Shown piece by piece: positions 61,266-64,000 of a stretch of DNA of 64,000 nt. The notes beneath the pieces were generated by a model, which was not told where the DNA came from, made no database searches, and saw only the letters and a program-made list of their open reading frames with translations. This DNA is from Amaranthus tricolor (lineage: Eukaryota > Streptophyta > Magnoliopsida > Caryophyllales > Amaranthaceae). The DNA is taken from positions 12,804,434-12,868,433 of the forward strand of contig NC_080052.1 in the NCBI RefSeq assembly GCF_026212465.1, in the 5' to 3' direction. Within the stretch, counting starts at the first letter, position 1. Each line of letters starts with the position of its first letter. Position numbers and translations under genes: made by a program.

Positions 61266-61950
61266 GGGGCATGCTCTGACTTATATATCGGAACTTAACA
61301 AACATCAGTGCATGGGAATAAATCCACCCATTCCAAGGATGTAAGAAAATGATCCGGTCTTTCACGCACAAAAGGTGAAGGAGATTTCCCTCTACACCAA
61401 GTGAAGCAGCTACCATGATAACCCAAATCAACAACAATACAAGCATCAATACAACTTCCAAAAGCCTTAATATCCCTCTTGTTTCTGATAGAGCCACCTT
61501 CTTTTCATTCATACTAAGAATTTCATTAAAATCCCCAAAAAAGACAAGCGGGAGTTCAACACTATGCACTAGAGACTTCATAACATCCCACGTTTTATAT
61601 TTATTAGCTCTATCTGACCACCCATAAAATCTATCCGCCACCTAAGAACTCCCATAGTCGTCCATCTCAACTAACACAAAAATATGTCTATACGAGATCA
61701 ACTTGAGACTAATATTTTGATCCTTCCACCAAAAACCAAGCCCACTAGAGTTAGCCTGACTACTAACACAAACACCAATACTGAAACTGCATTTATTATC
61801 GACACACTCTAGCTTGCTACTATCTATCATAGACTCCATACTAAAAACAAAATCAGGATGCTCTCTCCAACACCAGGTGCTGAGACCTTGAACTGTCTCG
61901 GGGTTATTGATCCCCCAACAGTTCCAACTCAGGATTTTAATTGTTGTTCA
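61266..61950 (-). pseudogene. LINE apurinic-type endonuclease
   Basis: It starts with ILSWNCWGINNPETVQGL (about 61940-61890), then FYGWSDRANKYKTW (about 61630), then LPLVFFGDFNEIL (about 61550), the GDFN motif of EEP endonucleases that nick target DNA. A stop at about 61640 and frame changes after 61500 break it. Confidence 0.85.
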
Positions 61951-63262
61951 CAGGGTTGGTCACCACCACCAACACCCGCTAGTGTATACTCTGGAGCACC
62001 ACGAAAGTCAGAACCACAATTAGTGACTAAGAAAGACCTCTTCATCTCAACATCACCCCTCATAACAACATTTATATCCCACAATTTCCTCTTGCAGGAT
62101 GAAGCTCGTTCACCATATTGAGAATCCCGATCCACCATAGAAATTCTGCAGCTATCTTCCAAATTTAATGTTTTCCTTCTTATCTTCACAAGTTTCTTTG
62201 CACTGGGTTTATGAAAGTCCATGTTAAATTGAAAGTCAACAAGTACGACCTCTTTAATAGCTTTCTCCCCACTTTCTACATTTACCTTATCTATGCCATC
62301 CAAAGATAACACCTCCATCCCAAAAGTTGTAATATTAGCTTTATCTATCAGTGGAGTATGACTGGATTCGAGCACAGCAAGGTTATCTAAATTTCTTTTT
62401 CAGATATAGGCACCAGCATACCAAGCCCCTTATTCTGTGAGATCCCATCCCCTTCAATTTGATCAAGCACATTATCATGTCTTTGCAAAGCCAATCCAAG
62501 AGCAGGTACTTGTTTCGGTTTTGGAAAAAAAAGACATATTTTCATTTTAAAAGCATGCTCTTCTTCTTTGTGTTTGTTGTATCCCCTTCGCGGTGATGCC
62601 CCGATTCTTTATCTTCCTCCACAAAATTAGAGCAATCCTTTTCTATGTGGCTTATAATACCACACAAAAAACAAAAGCGAGGGAGCCTTTCACATTTGAC
62701 TGTAATCTTGACCGTACTACTACCCTTTGTACCAATTAACTGTGATCATTTCAAAATTTTGGTGATATCCAACCAAACCCTAATTCCAACGTAAGGGTTA
62801 ATGTCCAAGAAATCTTCCTCTATCTCCATAACCTCTCCTATGGTCTTTGCAATGGTCTTGATTTTATCATTAGATCTATACCCGAAAGGCAGGTTATAGA
62901 ATCGGATCCATAAGGGCGAAAAACTTAGAACCATTTCAAAGGATTGCTCTTCTTTTACAATTTCTTGTAGTACAAGTAACTTATTATCAAAACACCAAGA
63001 TCTTCCATCAAGAATTTTTTTTCCCTATCCCTCCAATGGAAGATTTGGAATAAGAATAAATTCACACCCATAGATCTAATCACTACTCCATTTTTGAGGT
63101 TCCAAACATGCAACAGAGTACGTTTAAGTGCATCAAAATTTAAAGGTTTTTCAGAAAAAAAATACGCCCAAATAACCTAGTTTCTTCATCCGACCCTACA
63201 ATTTCTTCTTCATCATTGATGATTTGCAACTTTGAGCTTTGTTCAATTAATTCCGCCCATGG
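61929..63262 (-). pseudogene. LINE ORF1 (DUF4283-like, nucleic-acid binding)
   Basis: Minus order: AELIEQSSKLQI start region (about 63255), KPLNFDALKRTLLHVWNLKN (about 63140), FSPLWIRFYNLPFGY (about 62925), then a CCHC knuckle CFLCGIISHIEKDC (about 62672-62631), then a poorly conserved tail (62375-61929). It binds RNA in related elements. Lesions: frame breaks near 63165 and 63020, a TGA at 62746-62748 where Arg is usual, and no clear ATG. Confidence 0.83.
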
Positions 63263-64000
63263 AAATTAGGTGTTCCTGAATTACAGGGGAGAAAAGTCTA
63301 AGGAAAATCCTAGAGAGAAAAATTCCATAACCCTAGAGAGAAGGGGACTCTACTTTTCATCCTAATTCAGTCTATGTAACATTAGAACATTTGTATTTTA
63401 GGAAGTTTTTGTTATTTATAATTTATAATTATAATTCTCTTATCCATATATATTCCCTAGTTTTCTTTCAACTTTACATCTCATCCATACAATTTAATGC
63501 TCCCTCTTATTTGATATTATTATTCTACTAGTATACATACCCCTGCAATGCACGTTTTGTCTTTGTTCGATAATTTATATATTTACATTTTAAATTTTTT
63601 TAATAATTTATTTCAAATTTTTTTTTACTCACTTGCTATTAGCGAAATAAAAAGAAAATAACAATGTAATTGACGAATCTTGAATAAACATAATTGAGTA
63701 ATGAATATGTACATATTCATTATCAAGTGCATTGCACTATACATCATTTTTTCAAACTAAATATAGATTGTAGAATGTGTTTAGTTACTTGTATTGAGTT
63801 CATTACACTATATTCATTGTCTAAATCCCTACAACTCCTTAGGTATCTATATATGATTACACATGACAATTTAATAGAATTATATATTATTCTATTAATT
63901 TTTACTGTATAATCATAATATATTTATTTTTATTAATTGATTGCATGAATTATAATAGCATAAACTTAATTATAATTCATATAAACATATAAAAAGATAT
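63263..64000. other. AT-rich sequence to the window end
   Basis: The first about 120 bp may be the LINE 5' leader (minus). The rest is AT-rich, and I see no gene or repeat in it. Confidence 0.5.

Larger units (their letters stand above)
57961..63262 (-). mobile_element. Long degenerate L1-type LINE
   Basis: In minus order it carries an ORF1 (DUF4283-like, CCHC knuckle), endonuclease, reverse transcriptase, zf-RVT and RNase H regions, about 5.3 kb, near full length for a plant L1. Many stops and frameshifts are present. No clear poly-A tail or target duplication was found. Components are listed separately. Confidence 0.88.

Noticed and set aside
60211..63262. Several separate host genes on the minus strand
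   Set aside because: Their order (ORF1 knuckle, endonuclease, RT, zf-RVT, RNase H) is that of one LINE broken by stops.

Overview
This is a transposon-rich stretch of a nuclear plant genome, probably a eudicot. The evidence is spliceosomal introns, AT-rich spacers, plant-type CACTA, FAR1/MuDR-type Mutator-like (MULE), Copia, LARD and LINE elements, and LTR primer sites matching initiator tRNA-Met. I see no convincing host gene, rRNA, tRNA or CRISPR array. Nearly every coding region carries stops, frameshifts or deletions. The main exception is one envelope-like ORF of a young Sirevirus.

Layout. (1) 1-8231: the 3' part of a CACTA (En/Spm) element on the + strand, with a TNP2 transposase, then a Ptta/En/Spm plus Ulp1-protease gene whose intron holds a 169-bp tandem array, then subterminal TGCTGCGG repeats and a CACTAGTG terminus. 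It sits inside the same kind of array in a second, inverted and internally deleted CACTA element (8232-10567). That element in turn interrupts a MULE transposase (10568-12073). (2) 12388-13689: a degraded plant-mobile-domain (PMD) gene, minus strand. (3) 14003-29778: a second FAR1-type MULE gene, minus strand, split by a complete Sirevirus-type Copia element (15125-28090, TSD CCAAA). This Copia carries a tandem duplication of its envelope-like ORF. (4) 29779-33231: microsatellites, an unclassified segment and a LINE 3' end.

(5) 33232-40428: a large non-coding LTR derivative (LARD A, minus) in an LTR-internal-LTR-internal arrangement. (6) 40741-46550: a LINE fragment (minus), a CACTA-type terminus, and a 5'-truncated Tork/Tnt1-like Copia with its 3' LTR. 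(7) 47034-47901: a non-autonomous hAT-like element with 8-bp TSD. (8) 48763-56950: a MuDR/MURA transposase gene interrupted by a solo LTR (TSD TTATT), itself interrupted by LARD B (TSD GACGG). (9) 57961-63262: a long, degenerate LINE on the minus strand. The rest is AT-rich sequence in which I see nothing.

The window is best read as a record of nested insertions rather than cooperating genes. Relative ages can be read from it: MULE genes are oldest, then CACTA elements and solo LTRs, then LARD B and the Sirevirus. The most unusual items are the 169-bp array inside the CACTA protease intron, the duplicated Sirevirus envelope-like ORF, the PMD gene lying next to a FAR1-MULE, and a triplicated palindrome in the first intron of that MULE. 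All calls are from reading the sequence; no database search was run.
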